Shown here piece after piece: positions 1 through 6,446 of a DNA stretch of 6,483 nt (within the stretch, counting starts at the first letter, position 1; every line of letters begins with the position of its first letter). A program made the position numbers and the translations under genes. The stretch is taken from contig CAZKDJ010000223.1 of assembly GCA_964551295.1 (NCBI GenBank), forward strand, positions 1-6,483, written 5' to 3'. Under the pieces are notes generated by a model, which was given only the letters and a program-made list of their open reading frames with translations, searched no databases and was not told where the DNA came from. Source of the stretch: JAFGED01 sp964551295. Its GTDB lineage: Bacteria > Chloroflexota > Anaerolineae > B4-G1.

Positions 1-17
1 TTAGCAAATTTGATCAC

Positions 18-24
18 GAGGAGG
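18..24 (+). promoter_or_regulatory. Ribosome binding site of the solute-binding protein gene
   Basis: GAGGAGG lies five bases upstream of the ATG at 30 and is a near-perfect Shine-Dalgarno match, fitting a highly expressed binding protein. It fixes the start. Only 29 bases precede the gene, so no promoter or operator can be judged. Confidence 0.85.
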
Positions 25-29
25 AAAAA

Positions 30-1361
30 ATGAAGGCGAAAAAGTTGTGGGCTCTATTGAGCCTGTTGATCATTGTCAGTACGTTGGCGGTGGCTTGCTG
101 TCCCAAACCGTCCGATAAGCCCAGCGAGCCAGCCCAAGAGCCTGCTGGGGCGGAGCCTGTCACAGTAGAAGTCTGGTTCCACTCTGGCAAGGGTGAGGAG
201 CGCGACGTGCTCGATGCTCAGGTCAAAGACTTTAACGCGATGCAGGATGAGATCATAATCGATGCCGTGCAGTTGCCAGAGGGATCGTACAACGATCAGG
301 TGAACGCAGCCGCGCTGGCTGGGGATTTGCCCTGCCTGCTCGACTTTGACGGTCCTTTCCTGTACAACTATGCCTGGTCGGGCTATCTCAGGCCTATTGA
401 TGACTTTGTATCGGTTGAGCTTGAGGATGACTTTTTGCCCTCGATCATCAGCCAGGGCACCTACGCGGGCAATCTCTACAGCCTGGGTACCTTCGACTCT
501 GGCCTGACCATCTGGGGTAACAAGGAGTACCTGGAAGCCGCTGGCGTACGCATCCCCACGAGCATTGACGATGCATGGACCAAGGAGGAGTTCGTTGATG
601 CCCTGGAGAAACTTCAAGCCCTGCCCGAGGTAGAGTATGCCATCGACTTTAAGATGAACTACGGCGCAGGCGAGTGGTTCACCTACGGCTTCTCGCCCAT
701 CCTGCAATCCTTCGGTGGCGACTTGATCGACCGCAGCGACTATCAGAGTGCGGATGGCGTGCTTAACAGCCCCGAGGCCGTAGAAGCGATGGAGTTCTTC
801 CAGAGCTTGTTCGAGGACGGTTACGCCATCGCGGAGCCGGCTGGGGACGATGACTTTCACATCCAGAAAAAGACCGCCCTTTCGTGGGTCGGGCACTGGA
901 TGTGGACGCCGCACAGCGAGAACCTGGGCGATAACGTGGTGTTAATCCCCGTGCCCAAGTTTGGCGACAAGGCTGTGACCGGTATGGGCTCGTGGAATTG
1001 GGGCATCACCTCTTCTTGTGAGGACCCCGAAGCGGCCTGGAAATTCCTGGAATACCTGGTTGAGCCAGAGCAGATCCTGCGTATGACCGACGCCAACGGT
1101 GCGGTGCCCGCTCGCAAGAGCGCTATCGCCCAGTCAGAACTGTACGCCGAAGGCGGCCCGCTCAACATCTTTGTGCAACAGTTGGAGGGCGGCGTGGCCT
1201 TGGAGCGCCCGGTGACGCCCGCCTATCCGGTTATCACCTCTGCATTTTCCGACGCGGTACAGAATATAGTCGCCGGCGCGGATGTGAAGGGGGAACTGGA
1301 CAAGGCAGTCGAAAAGATCGATCAAGACATTGAGGATAACCAGGGATATCCATCACCTTAA
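30..1361 (+). CDS. ABC transporter sugar-binding lipoprotein (family 1 extracellular solute-binding protein)
   Basis: This is the substrate-capturing subunit of a carbohydrate ABC importer, predicted to be anchored by lipid to the outer face of the cytoplasmic membrane. The 443-residue length is normal for the family. The N-terminus has basic residues (K2, K4, K5), a hydrophobic core at about 6-22 and a lipobox-like AVAC ending at Cys23, the likely lipidated residue; a second Cys follows at 24. A Pro/Glu/Ser-rich linker (about 25-43) leads into the binding domain, which opens with VTVEVWFHSG. The C-terminal half has the family pattern GSWNWGI (320-326), then EDPEAAWKFLEYL and the GAVPARKSA element near 357-365. 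Trp/Tyr-rich segments fit sugar stacking. Two permease genes follow directly, which supports a CUT1-type system. The substrate cannot be read from this protein; the downstream fructoside-type enzymes suggest sucrose or a related sugar. The family call is firm and the substrate is inference. Confidence 0.93.
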   Translation: MKAKKLWALLSLLIIVSTLAVACCPKPSDKPSEPAQEPAGAEPVTVEVWFHSGKGEERDVLDAQVKDFNAMQDEIIIDAVQLPEGSYNDQVNAAALAGDLPCLLDFDGPFLYNYAWSGYLRPIDDFVSVELEDDFLPSIISQGTYAGNLYSLGTFDSGLTIWGNKEYLEAAGVRIPTSIDDAWTKEEFVDALEKLQALPEVEYAIDFKMNYGAGEWFTYGFSPILQSFGGDLIDRSDYQSADGVLNSPEAVEAMEFFQSLFEDGYAIAEPAGDDDFHIQKKTALSWVGHWMWTPHSENLGDNVVLIPVPKFGDKAVTGMGSWNWGITSSCEDPEAAWKFLEYLVEPEQILRMTDANGAVPARKSAIAQSELYAEGGPLNIFVQQLEGGVALERPVTPAYPVITSAFSDAVQNIVAGADVKGELDKAVEKIDQDIEDNQGYPSP

Positions 1362-1375
1362 GTGTGTCAAGTGAA

Positions 1376-1403
1376 TCGTCGGGGGCGCTTGCGCCCCCGA
1401 CGA
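1376..1403 (+). promoter_or_regulatory. Intercistronic GC-rich hairpin after the binding-protein gene
   Basis: A perfect 12-bp inverted repeat (1376-1387 with 1392-1403) closes on a CTTG tetraloop. In RNA this is a G(CUUG)C loop, a known stable tetraloop. The stem contains an uninterrupted run of five G-C pairs flanked by further GC pairs. No T-run follows (the next bases are AAGATTG), so it is not a canonical intrinsic terminator. It starts 14 nt after the binding-protein stop and ends 8 nt before the permease Shine-Dalgarno. In binding-protein operons such hairpins commonly protect the upstream message from 3' exonucleases or cause partial termination, giving excess binding protein over permeases. 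That role is inferred here. Confidence 0.8.
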
Positions 1404-1411
1404 AAGATTGC

Positions 1412-1416
1412 GGAGG
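1412..1416 (+). promoter_or_regulatory. Ribosome binding site that decides the first permease start
   Basis: GGAGG sits six bases upstream of the ATG at 1423. The reading frame could be extended to a TTG at 1408, but that codon lies upstream of this site and would put the Shine-Dalgarno inside the gene, so the ATG at 1423 is chosen. Confidence 0.85.
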
Positions 1417-1422
1417 ATAATC

Positions 1423-2343
1423 ATGTCTGTTACTGGTTCTAAACTATCTCACCGGCGACGCAACGAATCGATCATGGCTTGGATTTTCTCGTCACCGGCG
1501 ATCATCCTGCTCGTTGTTTTTCTCGTCGTTCCCTTTGTGATGGCCGTCGGCTTCTCTTTCACAGACCAACGTCTCGTTCCAAATCCCAACTTGCCCACGC
1601 GATTCGTCGGTTTTCGTAACTTTGTCCGCATGGTCGAGGACGAAGCCTTTTTGCGCGGGCTGTTGAACAATTTCTACTTTGTCATCGTCGTCGTGCCTCT
1701 ACAGACCAGCTTGGCCCTGCTGTTGGCCATCCTGGTGAACCAAAAACTCAAGGGGATGAACGTCTTTCGCACGATCTACTTTAGCCCTGTGGTTACAACG
1801 ATGGTTGTGGTCGCTATCATTTGGACCTTTCTCTACAACCCCGGCGAGGGGTTGATCAACGAGTTCATTCAGACGATCTCCTTTGGTCTGCTGGGACCAT
1901 ACGGTTGGCTGCAGAACACCGCACTCGTATTCCCGGCGATCATGCTGCTTTCTATCTGGCAGGGGGTGGGATTTCAGATGGTGATATATCTGGCCGGCTT
2001 GCAAGAGATACCCACGTCATTGTACGAGGCCGCTGATGTGGATGGCGCGAACAAGCTGGAACAGTTCCTTTACGTCACCCTGCCCCAGTTGCGCAACACG
2101 ACCATTTTTGTGGTGCTGTCCACCACTATCCTGGCTTTCAAGCTGTTTACTCAGGTCGAGGTTATGACGAGTGGTGGTCCACAGGATGCTTCCATGACCA
2201 CGATTGTCCACATTGTGCATCAAGGGTGGGGAGAGCTCAAAGTGGGATACGCGGCCGCGATGAGTTTAGTCTTTTTCTTGGTCGTGCTGGGCGTCTCTTC
2301 GTTGCAACGGCTTTTCCTGAAAGAAGAAAGGGCGGTGGCATAA
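1423..2343 (+). CDS. Carbohydrate ABC transporter permease, MalF/UgpA type
   Basis: This is one of the two membrane subunits forming the translocation pore of a CUT1-family sugar importer. The protein has 306 residues from the ATG at 1423, which is preceded by GGAGG. About six membrane segments are visible: near 19-44, 84-106, 117-139, 166-193, 226-244 and 275-297. A basic, hydrophilic N-terminus (HRRR at 10-13) would be cytoplasmic. The EAA loop that docks the ATPase is clear: EAADVDGA at 202-209 followed by the LP pair at 220-221. The segment FVGFRNFVRM (61-70), before the second membrane span, is also usual for MalF/UgpA-type permeases. The stop overlaps the start of the second permease by one base (TAATG), implying translational coupling. 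The family call is firm; the substrate is unknown. Confidence 0.95.
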   Translation: MSVTGSKLSHRRRNESIMAWIFSSPAIILLVVFLVVPFVMAVGFSFTDQRLVPNPNLPTRFVGFRNFVRMVEDEAFLRGLLNNFYFVIVVVPLQTSLALLLAILVNQKLKGMNVFRTIYFSPVVTTMVVVAIIWTFLYNPGEGLINEFIQTISFGLLGPYGWLQNTALVFPAIMLLSIWQGVGFQMVIYLAGLQEIPTSLYEAADVDGANKLEQFLYVTLPQLRNTTIFVVLSTTILAFKLFTQVEVMTSGGPQDASMTTIVHIVHQGWGELKVGYAAAMSLVFFLVVLGVSSLQRLFLKEERAVA

Positions 2344-3239
2344 TGGCAACTATAACCAAATCTTATAGTGTAGGCTATCGACTTCGAAAGGCAACCCGGG
2401 TTGGGTTTACGTATCTGACAATGTCCCTGGCGGCGATCTTTTTCCTCTTTCCCATCGTGTTTATGCTGGTTTCGTCCTTCAAGGACAATGAAACCCAAGT
2501 GCTGACGGATATGAGCACGCTGTACGCCTTTGTACCGCGGGGCGAATTGGGGCTGCAAAACTATTACGACGTATTCAATCACCTCGACTTTGGCCGGTTG
2601 ATGCTCAATTCCGTGCTCATTGTGGGAGCCATGGTGCTGTTAGGGCTGATCATCAACAGTCTGATGGCCTATGCTCTGGCCCGCTTGCGCTTCAAGGGCC
2701 GCGACTTTTTTCTGGGCGTGGTCGTCGCGCTGATCATAATTCCTTTCGAGTCGGTAGCCGTGCCGTTATTGCTGTTGGTGAATCGCTTGCCATGGTTGGG
2801 CGGCGCGACAACCTGGCTCGATACCTACCACGTCCAGATCATTCCCTTTATCGCCGACGCTTTTTCGATATTCCTGTTCTACCAGTTCTTTATCGGCTTG
2901 CCCAAGGACCTGGAGGAAGCTGCACTGGTGGATGGGGCCAGCCTGTTTCGCATTTTTTGGAACCTCATACTGCCGTTATCACGACCGGTCTTTGCCACCG
3001 TGGCCATTCTACAATTTCTCGCGCACTGGGGCGATTTTCTCTGGCCGTTGATGGTCACGCGGGGGGCAGAGGTGCGACCATTGATGATCGGCATGCAACA
3101 GTTCTTTGGTCTGGATCCCAAGATTTGGGGTGACATCATGGCCTTTGCCTCGATGATAACGATACCGGTGCTGGTCGTCTTTTTGATGTTCCAAAAATGG
3201 TTCGTGCAGAGCGTGGCCTCGACGGGCATCAAGGGCTAG
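2343..3239 (+). CDS. Carbohydrate ABC transporter permease, MalG/UgpE type
   Basis: This is the partner membrane subunit of the same CUT1 importer. The ATG at 2343 shares its A with the upstream TAA stop and gives 298 residues, the usual size. A longer reading from 2226 would run well into the first permease gene and is not credible. Membrane segments appear at about 22-45, 86-112, 121-146, 165-185, 211-233 and 268-288. The EAA loop is intact: EEAALVDGAS (191-200) followed by LP at 210-211. The C-terminal end WFVQSVASTGIKG is characteristic of MalG-type subunits, which often end in ...G(A/I)xKG. No ATP-binding subunit is encoded before or after it here. CUT1 systems frequently share a multi-purpose ATPase (MsmK/UgpC type) encoded elsewhere, so the missing gene does not make the system defective. 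Confidence 0.95.
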   Translation: MATITKSYSVGYRLRKATRVGFTYLTMSLAAIFFLFPIVFMLVSSFKDNETQVLTDMSTLYAFVPRGELGLQNYYDVFNHLDFGRLMLNSVLIVGAMVLLGLIINSLMAYALARLRFKGRDFFLGVVVALIIIPFESVAVPLLLLVNRLPWLGGATTWLDTYHVQIIPFIADAFSIFLFYQFFIGLPKDLEEAALVDGASLFRIFWNLILPLSRPVFATVAILQFLAHWGDFLWPLMVTRGAEVRPLMIGMQQFFGLDPKIWGDIMAFASMITIPVLVVFLMFQKWFVQSVASTGIKG

Positions 3240-3247
3240 TCGACTAG

Positions 3248-4222
3248 ATGGCACTACGACTGCCCGATAAATGGGTGTGGGACTTTTGGCTGGCCCAGGA
3301 CGGTCCCGACTATCACGTCTTTTACTTGCAGGCGCCTCGCTCGCTAGGCGATCCCGATCTGCGTCACTGGCATGCCTCTGTTGGCCACGCCGTCTCTCCT
3401 GACCTGCGAAACTGGCGCAGCCTGCCCGATGCTCTACATCCCGGCCCGACTGGCGAGTGGGACGATTGCGCCACCTGGACCGGCTGTGTCATCCAACACG
3501 CAGGGACTTGGTATCTCTTTTACACCGGTTGCAGCCAGGCAGAAAAGGGGTTGGTGCAGCGCATCGGCCTGGCAACTTCTGCCGACCTGATCCGCTGGCA
3601 GAAGCACCCAGAGAACCCGCTCATCGCCGCCGACCCGCGTTGGTACGAGCTGCTTGACCGAGATCTATGGCACGACCAGGCCTGGCGCGACCCGTGGGTT
3701 GTTCGGCTTTCTCAGGGCGACACAGCAGCGGGGACGTTTCACGCCTTGATCACCGCCCGCGTCAACCATGGTCCGCCTGACGGACGGGGTGTGATCGCTC
3801 ACGCCCGGTCTGATGACCTGATCCATTGGGACGTACTACCCCCATTGACCGAGCCGGGCGATTTTGGCCACATGGAGGTGCCACAGCTCGTCGAGATTGA
3901 TAACCGCTACTATTTGCTCTTTTGTACGGTTTCCGATACCCATTCGATCGCTCGCCGTCAGCGCACCGGCCTGCGACCGGTCACCGGCATTCACTACCTG
4001 GTCGCCGACGTTCCCCTGGGGCCGTTTCGCTTTGTGAGCGACCAATTCCTGATTGGTGATGCAACAGGGTCTCTATATGCCGGCAAGTTGGTGATGGGGC
4101 CGGACGGCGAGTGGCTGATGCTGGCCACACGCATGTTTGCCCCCGATGGCAGTTTCATCGGCGAGCTGAGCGACCCCATTCCCGTTACGATAGACCCCGA
4201 TGGAAACCTATCGGTGGATTGA
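3248..4222 (+). CDS. GH32/GH68-like (clan GH-J) beta-propeller glycosidase, probably fructoside-acting, cytoplasmic
   Basis: The 324-residue protein is the size of a single five-bladed beta-propeller and lacks the C-terminal beta-sandwich of classical GH32 invertases. There is no signal peptide, so it should act in the cytoplasm on imported or internally made sugar. The three clan GH-J catalytic positions can be placed: the nucleophile candidate is Asp12 in WVWDFW (like the VWDSW of levansucrases), the transition-state stabiliser is Asp148 in WRDPW, and the acid/base is Glu210 in HMEVPQL. Blade motifs such as TWTGC (76-80), GTWYLFYTG (86-94), SADLIRW (111-117) and RYYLLFC (220-226) follow the family pattern. 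The gene starts 8 nt after the permease stop; AAGGG at 3231-3235 is a weak, rather distant Shine-Dalgarno. Hydrolysis of sucrose or a related fructoside is the best guess, but fructosyl transfer is possible. GH43 (clan GH-F) is the main alternative fold relative, less favoured because of the RDP and ME(V)P motifs. Confidence 0.8.
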   Translation: MALRLPDKWVWDFWLAQDGPDYHVFYLQAPRSLGDPDLRHWHASVGHAVSPDLRNWRSLPDALHPGPTGEWDDCATWTGCVIQHAGTWYLFYTGCSQAEKGLVQRIGLATSADLIRWQKHPENPLIAADPRWYELLDRDLWHDQAWRDPWVVRLSQGDTAAGTFHALITARVNHGPPDGRGVIAHARSDDLIHWDVLPPLTEPGDFGHMEVPQLVEIDNRYYLLFCTVSDTHSIARRQRTGLRPVTGIHYLVADVPLGPFRFVSDQFLIGDATGSLYAGKLVMGPDGEWLMLATRMFAPDGSFIGELSDPIPVTIDPDGNLSVD

Positions 4223-4225
4223 CTT

Positions 4226-4230
4226 GGAGG
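4226..4230 (+). promoter_or_regulatory. Ribosome binding site bearing on the glycosyltransferase start
   Basis: GGAGG ends four bases before a TTG at 4235 and thirteen bases before an ATG at 4244. The former is slightly short and the latter slightly long, so the start is ambiguous by three residues; TTG at 4235 is slightly preferred. The domain is unaffected because the Rossmann fold begins near residue 22. Confidence 0.6.
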
Positions 4231-4234
4231 CTCC

Positions 4235-5377
4235 TTGACTGGTATGCACGTAGACGATCCCCAAAAACATCAGGCCTTTCTTGCTTCCTCCAGGAAACAC
4301 GTACTGATGATCGCCAATCATGGTATCCACCAATGGGAGATCATCCCCGGCCTGCCCGATACGGGTGGACAGAATGTCTTTGTAAATCAATTCACAGCCG
4401 CGTTGGCACAACAGGGCTTCAAGATCACGATCGCCAATCGCGGCGGGTACCCGCATCCTACCACCGGCGAGTGGCGCAAAGGGTTGCATTACAAGGATGG
4501 TCACCGGCGCATCCTCTATCTGGAAGACGGGCTGGATGAATTCGTGCCCAAAGAGCGAATGAACCGGCAGACGCCTGCCCTGGCAAAGTCGCTGGCTCGC
4601 GTCCTGCGCACCGAGCGGACGAGCGTCGACCTGATCCTCTCCCACTATTGGGATGGCGCCAAAATCGGCGTTTTATACAATCAGGGCTGCGAAGGGCGGA
4701 CGAGGCACATCTGGGTACCTCACTCCCTCGGCACCATCAAAAAGCGCAACGTCCCCTCGGACCGCCGGCCTGGCTTACGTGTGGATGAGCGCATCGTCAT
4801 CGAAAAGCACTTGCTCCCGGATCTGGACGGCATTGCAGCAACCTCTTCAACGATCAAGCGTGCACTGAAGGAGGATTACGCTTATGCCTCAGAGCCATTG
4901 TTCTTGCCTCCCTGTGTCGANNNNNNNNNNNNNNNNNNNNNNNNNNNNNNNNNNNNNNNNNNNNNNNNNNNNNNNNNNNNNNNNNNNNNNNNNNNNNNNN
5001 NNNNNNNNNNNNNNNNNNNNGTGGTGGGACATGTATGGGAGTGGTTGCCCGCTCTCTACGCAGTCACAGACGTTTACTGCACACCATCGATCATGGAGGG
5101 CTTTGGCATGTCGGCACAGGAAGCCGCTGCCACGGCGGTCCCAGTGGTGGCAAGCCACCTCGTCCCCTTTGCGACCGAATATTTGGCCAAGGCAAATGGG
5201 GCAAGTATCGTCCAGGCGGACGACGTAAACGGGTTTGCGTGTGCCTTGGAGATGCTTCTTGCTGACGACGATAAACAAAAAACCATGGGCCGAAACGCCT
5301 ATCGCGCCACCGTTCCCTATTTCACCTGGCCAAATAGGGTGAGTGCGTTTCTTGCCGAGATCGGGAGCCTGTCGTGA
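4235..5377 (+). CDS. GT4 glycosyltransferase of the sucrose-synthase / sucrose-phosphate-synthase type, interrupted by an assembly gap
   Basis: This is a retaining GT-B glycosyltransferase that would move a hexose between an NDP-sugar and an acceptor, plausibly a fructose-type sugar. In the N-terminal domain (numbered from TTG 4235) the hallmarks are LPDTGGQNVFV (40-50), the glycine-rich loop typical of sucrose and sucrose-phosphate synthases; SHYWDGAKIG (136-145); VPHSLGTIKK (161-170); and RVDERIVIEK (182-191) followed by ATSSTIKRAL. It then reaches the interdomain LPPCV (224-228), where many relatives have PPG. After the gap come the helix before the donor site (LPALYAVTDVY), PSIMEGFG and an intact EX7E motif (Glu codons at 5096 and 5120), which binds the donor sugar. 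The lost part should hold the Arg/Lys pair that contacts the donor phosphates. Flanking parts read in one frame only by virtue of the N-run length, so total size is unknown. The TGA overlaps the next gene by four bases. Direction of reaction and substrates are inference; mannosylfructose-phosphate synthase is an alternative. Confidence 0.85.
   Translation: MTGMHVDDPQKHQAFLASSRKHVLMIANHGIHQWEIIPGLPDTGGQNVFVNQFTAALAQQGFKITIANRGGYPHPTTGEWRKGLHYKDGHRRILYLEDGLDEFVPKERMNRQTPALAKSLARVLRTERTSVDLILSHYWDGAKIGVLYNQGCEGRTRHIWVPHSLGTIKKRNVPSDRRPGLRVDERIVIEKHLLPDLDGIAATSSTIKRALKEDYAYASEPLFLPPCVXXXXXXXXXXXXXXXXXXXXXXXXXXXXXXXXXXVVGHVWEWLPALYAVTDVYCTPSIMEGFGMSAQEAAATAVPVVASHLVPFATEYLAKANGASIVQADDVNGFACALEMLLADDDKQKTMGRNAYRATVPYFTWPNRVSAFLAEIGSLS
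4921..5020. other. Assembly gap (100 N) inside the glycosyltransferase gene
   Basis: Exactly 100 N, a conventional scaffold-gap length rather than a measured one. From the PP pair of LPPCV to the first Glu of EX7E the sequence as given leaves 63 residues, whereas SPS-type GT4 proteins usually have about 125-150. The true gap is therefore probably nearer 300-350 bases. Both sides carry intact glycosyltransferase sequence, so this is missing data, not a pseudogene. Confidence 0.95.
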
Positions 5378-6441
5378 ACCAACAACTTGAACGAGAGATG
5401 CTCAACAGCCTCCTTCAGTCTGAGAATGTTGAAAAGCTTTCCTTTGCCAGGCTCATCGAGCTGGTCCGGGAAGAAGTCTCCGATTTTCTTCCCGATGGTG
5501 TGTACCAGGTTGACCCACGGAACGGCAACCGGGTTTTGTATCACTCGTCCCGCGCCCGCCGCCCCCACGATAACCGGCCCACGCCATCCGAGATCCCGGA
5601 GCGAGAGTGCATCATCTGTCAAGGGCACACGACCGGTATCATCGACGTGGCCGAACTGGATACAGGTTTCACGTTCATCAACAAAAACCTATTTCCGGTA
5701 TTGTATCCGCAGGATGGCGCGGTTCGCGGCCTACACTTTCTCCAATGGACCTCCTCCCAGCACGGCAAGGACTGGCACAACCTATCGCGGGAGGATTGCG
5801 CCGTGGTGATGAAACGATTGGCCGCTTTGGAAAAAAAGCTGCTCGAAGAGGGCGAGGTTCTCTTGCCTCCGGCCCACTCCAAGGCTGACCGATCCCCGGG
5901 TTTTGTCGTGATCATCAAGAACTGTGGTCGCCTGGTTGGCGGCTCCCTCGCCCACGGCCACCAGCAGATCGCCTACAGCAGCGTGATGCCACGTTGTTTT
6001 TTGGACAACCGGCGGTTCGAGCAAACGCACGGAGAGACGTTCTCGGACTATCTCCGGCGCGAAAACCCGCCGGAACTTACAGTCAAGGATTACGGCCCTG
6101 CGCTTTTGCTGGTACCATATTTCATGCAACGGCCCTACAACATGATGCTCCTCGTCAAGGATACCGGCAAGAAGTATCTTTATCAATTAGATCAATCCGA
6201 GATCGTGGCAGTCGCCCAGGGGTGGCACGATGGCCTTGGGGTCATCCACACGCTTATGCCACAGATTGGCCGCGAGACCGCCTACAACGTCACTACCCAC
6301 AATGGCCCCGGCGCCGGACTCTACTTTGAGTTTCTGCCGTACACCCAGGAGACCGGCGGTTTTGAGCACCTGGGCCTTTTTGTGTGCCAGGAACTACCGC
6401 AGAGAGCAGCGGCACGCATACGCGACTTGATAGAGGGGTAA
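5374..6441 (+). CDS. GalT-like nucleotidyltransferase (galactose-1-phosphate uridylyltransferase superfamily, HIT fold)
   Basis: The 355-residue size matches GalT. The GTG at 5374 overlaps the preceding stop by four bases (GTGA) with GGGAG at 5364-5368 upstream, implying coupling. Zinc ligands equivalent to E. coli GalT Cys52, Cys55, His115 and His164 can be placed: Cys79 and Cys82 in CIIC, His130 in SSQHGKDW, and His194. The active-site block is GGSLAHGHQQ (189-198), with His196 as the candidate nucleophile that would carry the nucleotidyl group and Gln198 as its partner; the usual middle Pro of HPH is Gly195. NLFPVL (105-110) and VPYFMQRPY (247-255) are further family matches. The C-terminal repeat reads LYFEFLP (316-322), where GalT has the HxH pair binding the second metal, so that site is apparently lost. 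Expected chemistry is nucleotidyl exchange or phosphorolysis between an NDP-sugar and a sugar-1-phosphate. Given the neighbours, glucose or mannose derivatives are as likely as galactose; ADP- or GDP-sugar phosphorylase activity is possible. Confidence 0.85.
   Translation: MNQQLEREMLNSLLQSENVEKLSFARLIELVREEVSDFLPDGVYQVDPRNGNRVLYHSSRARRPHDNRPTPSEIPERECIICQGHTTGIIDVAELDTGFTFINKNLFPVLYPQDGAVRGLHFLQWTSSQHGKDWHNLSREDCAVVMKRLAALEKKLLEEGEVLLPPAHSKADRSPGFVVIIKNCGRLVGGSLAHGHQQIAYSSVMPRCFLDNRRFEQTHGETFSDYLRRENPPELTVKDYGPALLLVPYFMQRPYNMMLLVKDTGKKYLYQLDQSEIVAVAQGWHDGLGVIHTLMPQIGRETAYNVTTHNGPGAGLYFEFLPYTQETGGFEHLGLFVCQELPQRAAARIRDLIEG
6433..6438 (+). promoter_or_regulatory. Ribosome binding site for the gene starting at 6447
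   Basis: GAGGGG, inside the last codons of the GalT-like gene, lies eight bases before a GTG at 6447. It supports GTG as a real start and continuation of the operon. Confidence 0.7.
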
Positions 6442-6446
6442 GCACT

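Noticed and set aside
54..914. Long open frame (286 codons) on the minus strand antisense to the binding-protein gene
   Set aside because: It lies wholly within a clearly recognisable lipoprotein gene, shows no domain motif or credible start site, and is the kind of antisense shadow that codon bias in a GC-rich gene produces.
1376..1403. Classical rho-independent terminator
   Set aside because: The stem is strong but no T-run follows, and the genes downstream clearly belong to the same transport system.
1408..1422. Upstream TTG start for the first permease
   Set aside because: It would place the strong GGAGG inside the coding region; the ATG at 1423 has ideal spacing.
2226..2342. Extended N-terminus for the second permease
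   Set aside because: The extra 39 residues overlap the first permease in another frame and do not look like a permease N-terminus; the TAATG junction gives the normal length.
4309..4439. Repeat of GATCGCCAATC at 4309-4319 and 4429-4439, 120 bases apart
   Set aside because: Both copies encode IAN at the ends of beta-strands in the same protein; similar codons in similar short peptides explain the match.
4111..4539. Plus-strand open frame of 142 codons spanning the glycosidase/glycosyltransferase junction
   Set aside because: It is out of frame with both recognisable proteins, rich in Arg/Pro/Trp, and has no motif; it is a shadow.
4235..5377. Glycosyltransferase as a pseudogene because it seems short
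   Set aside because: The shortness is explained by the N gap; sequence on both sides is intact, with family motifs and no stops.
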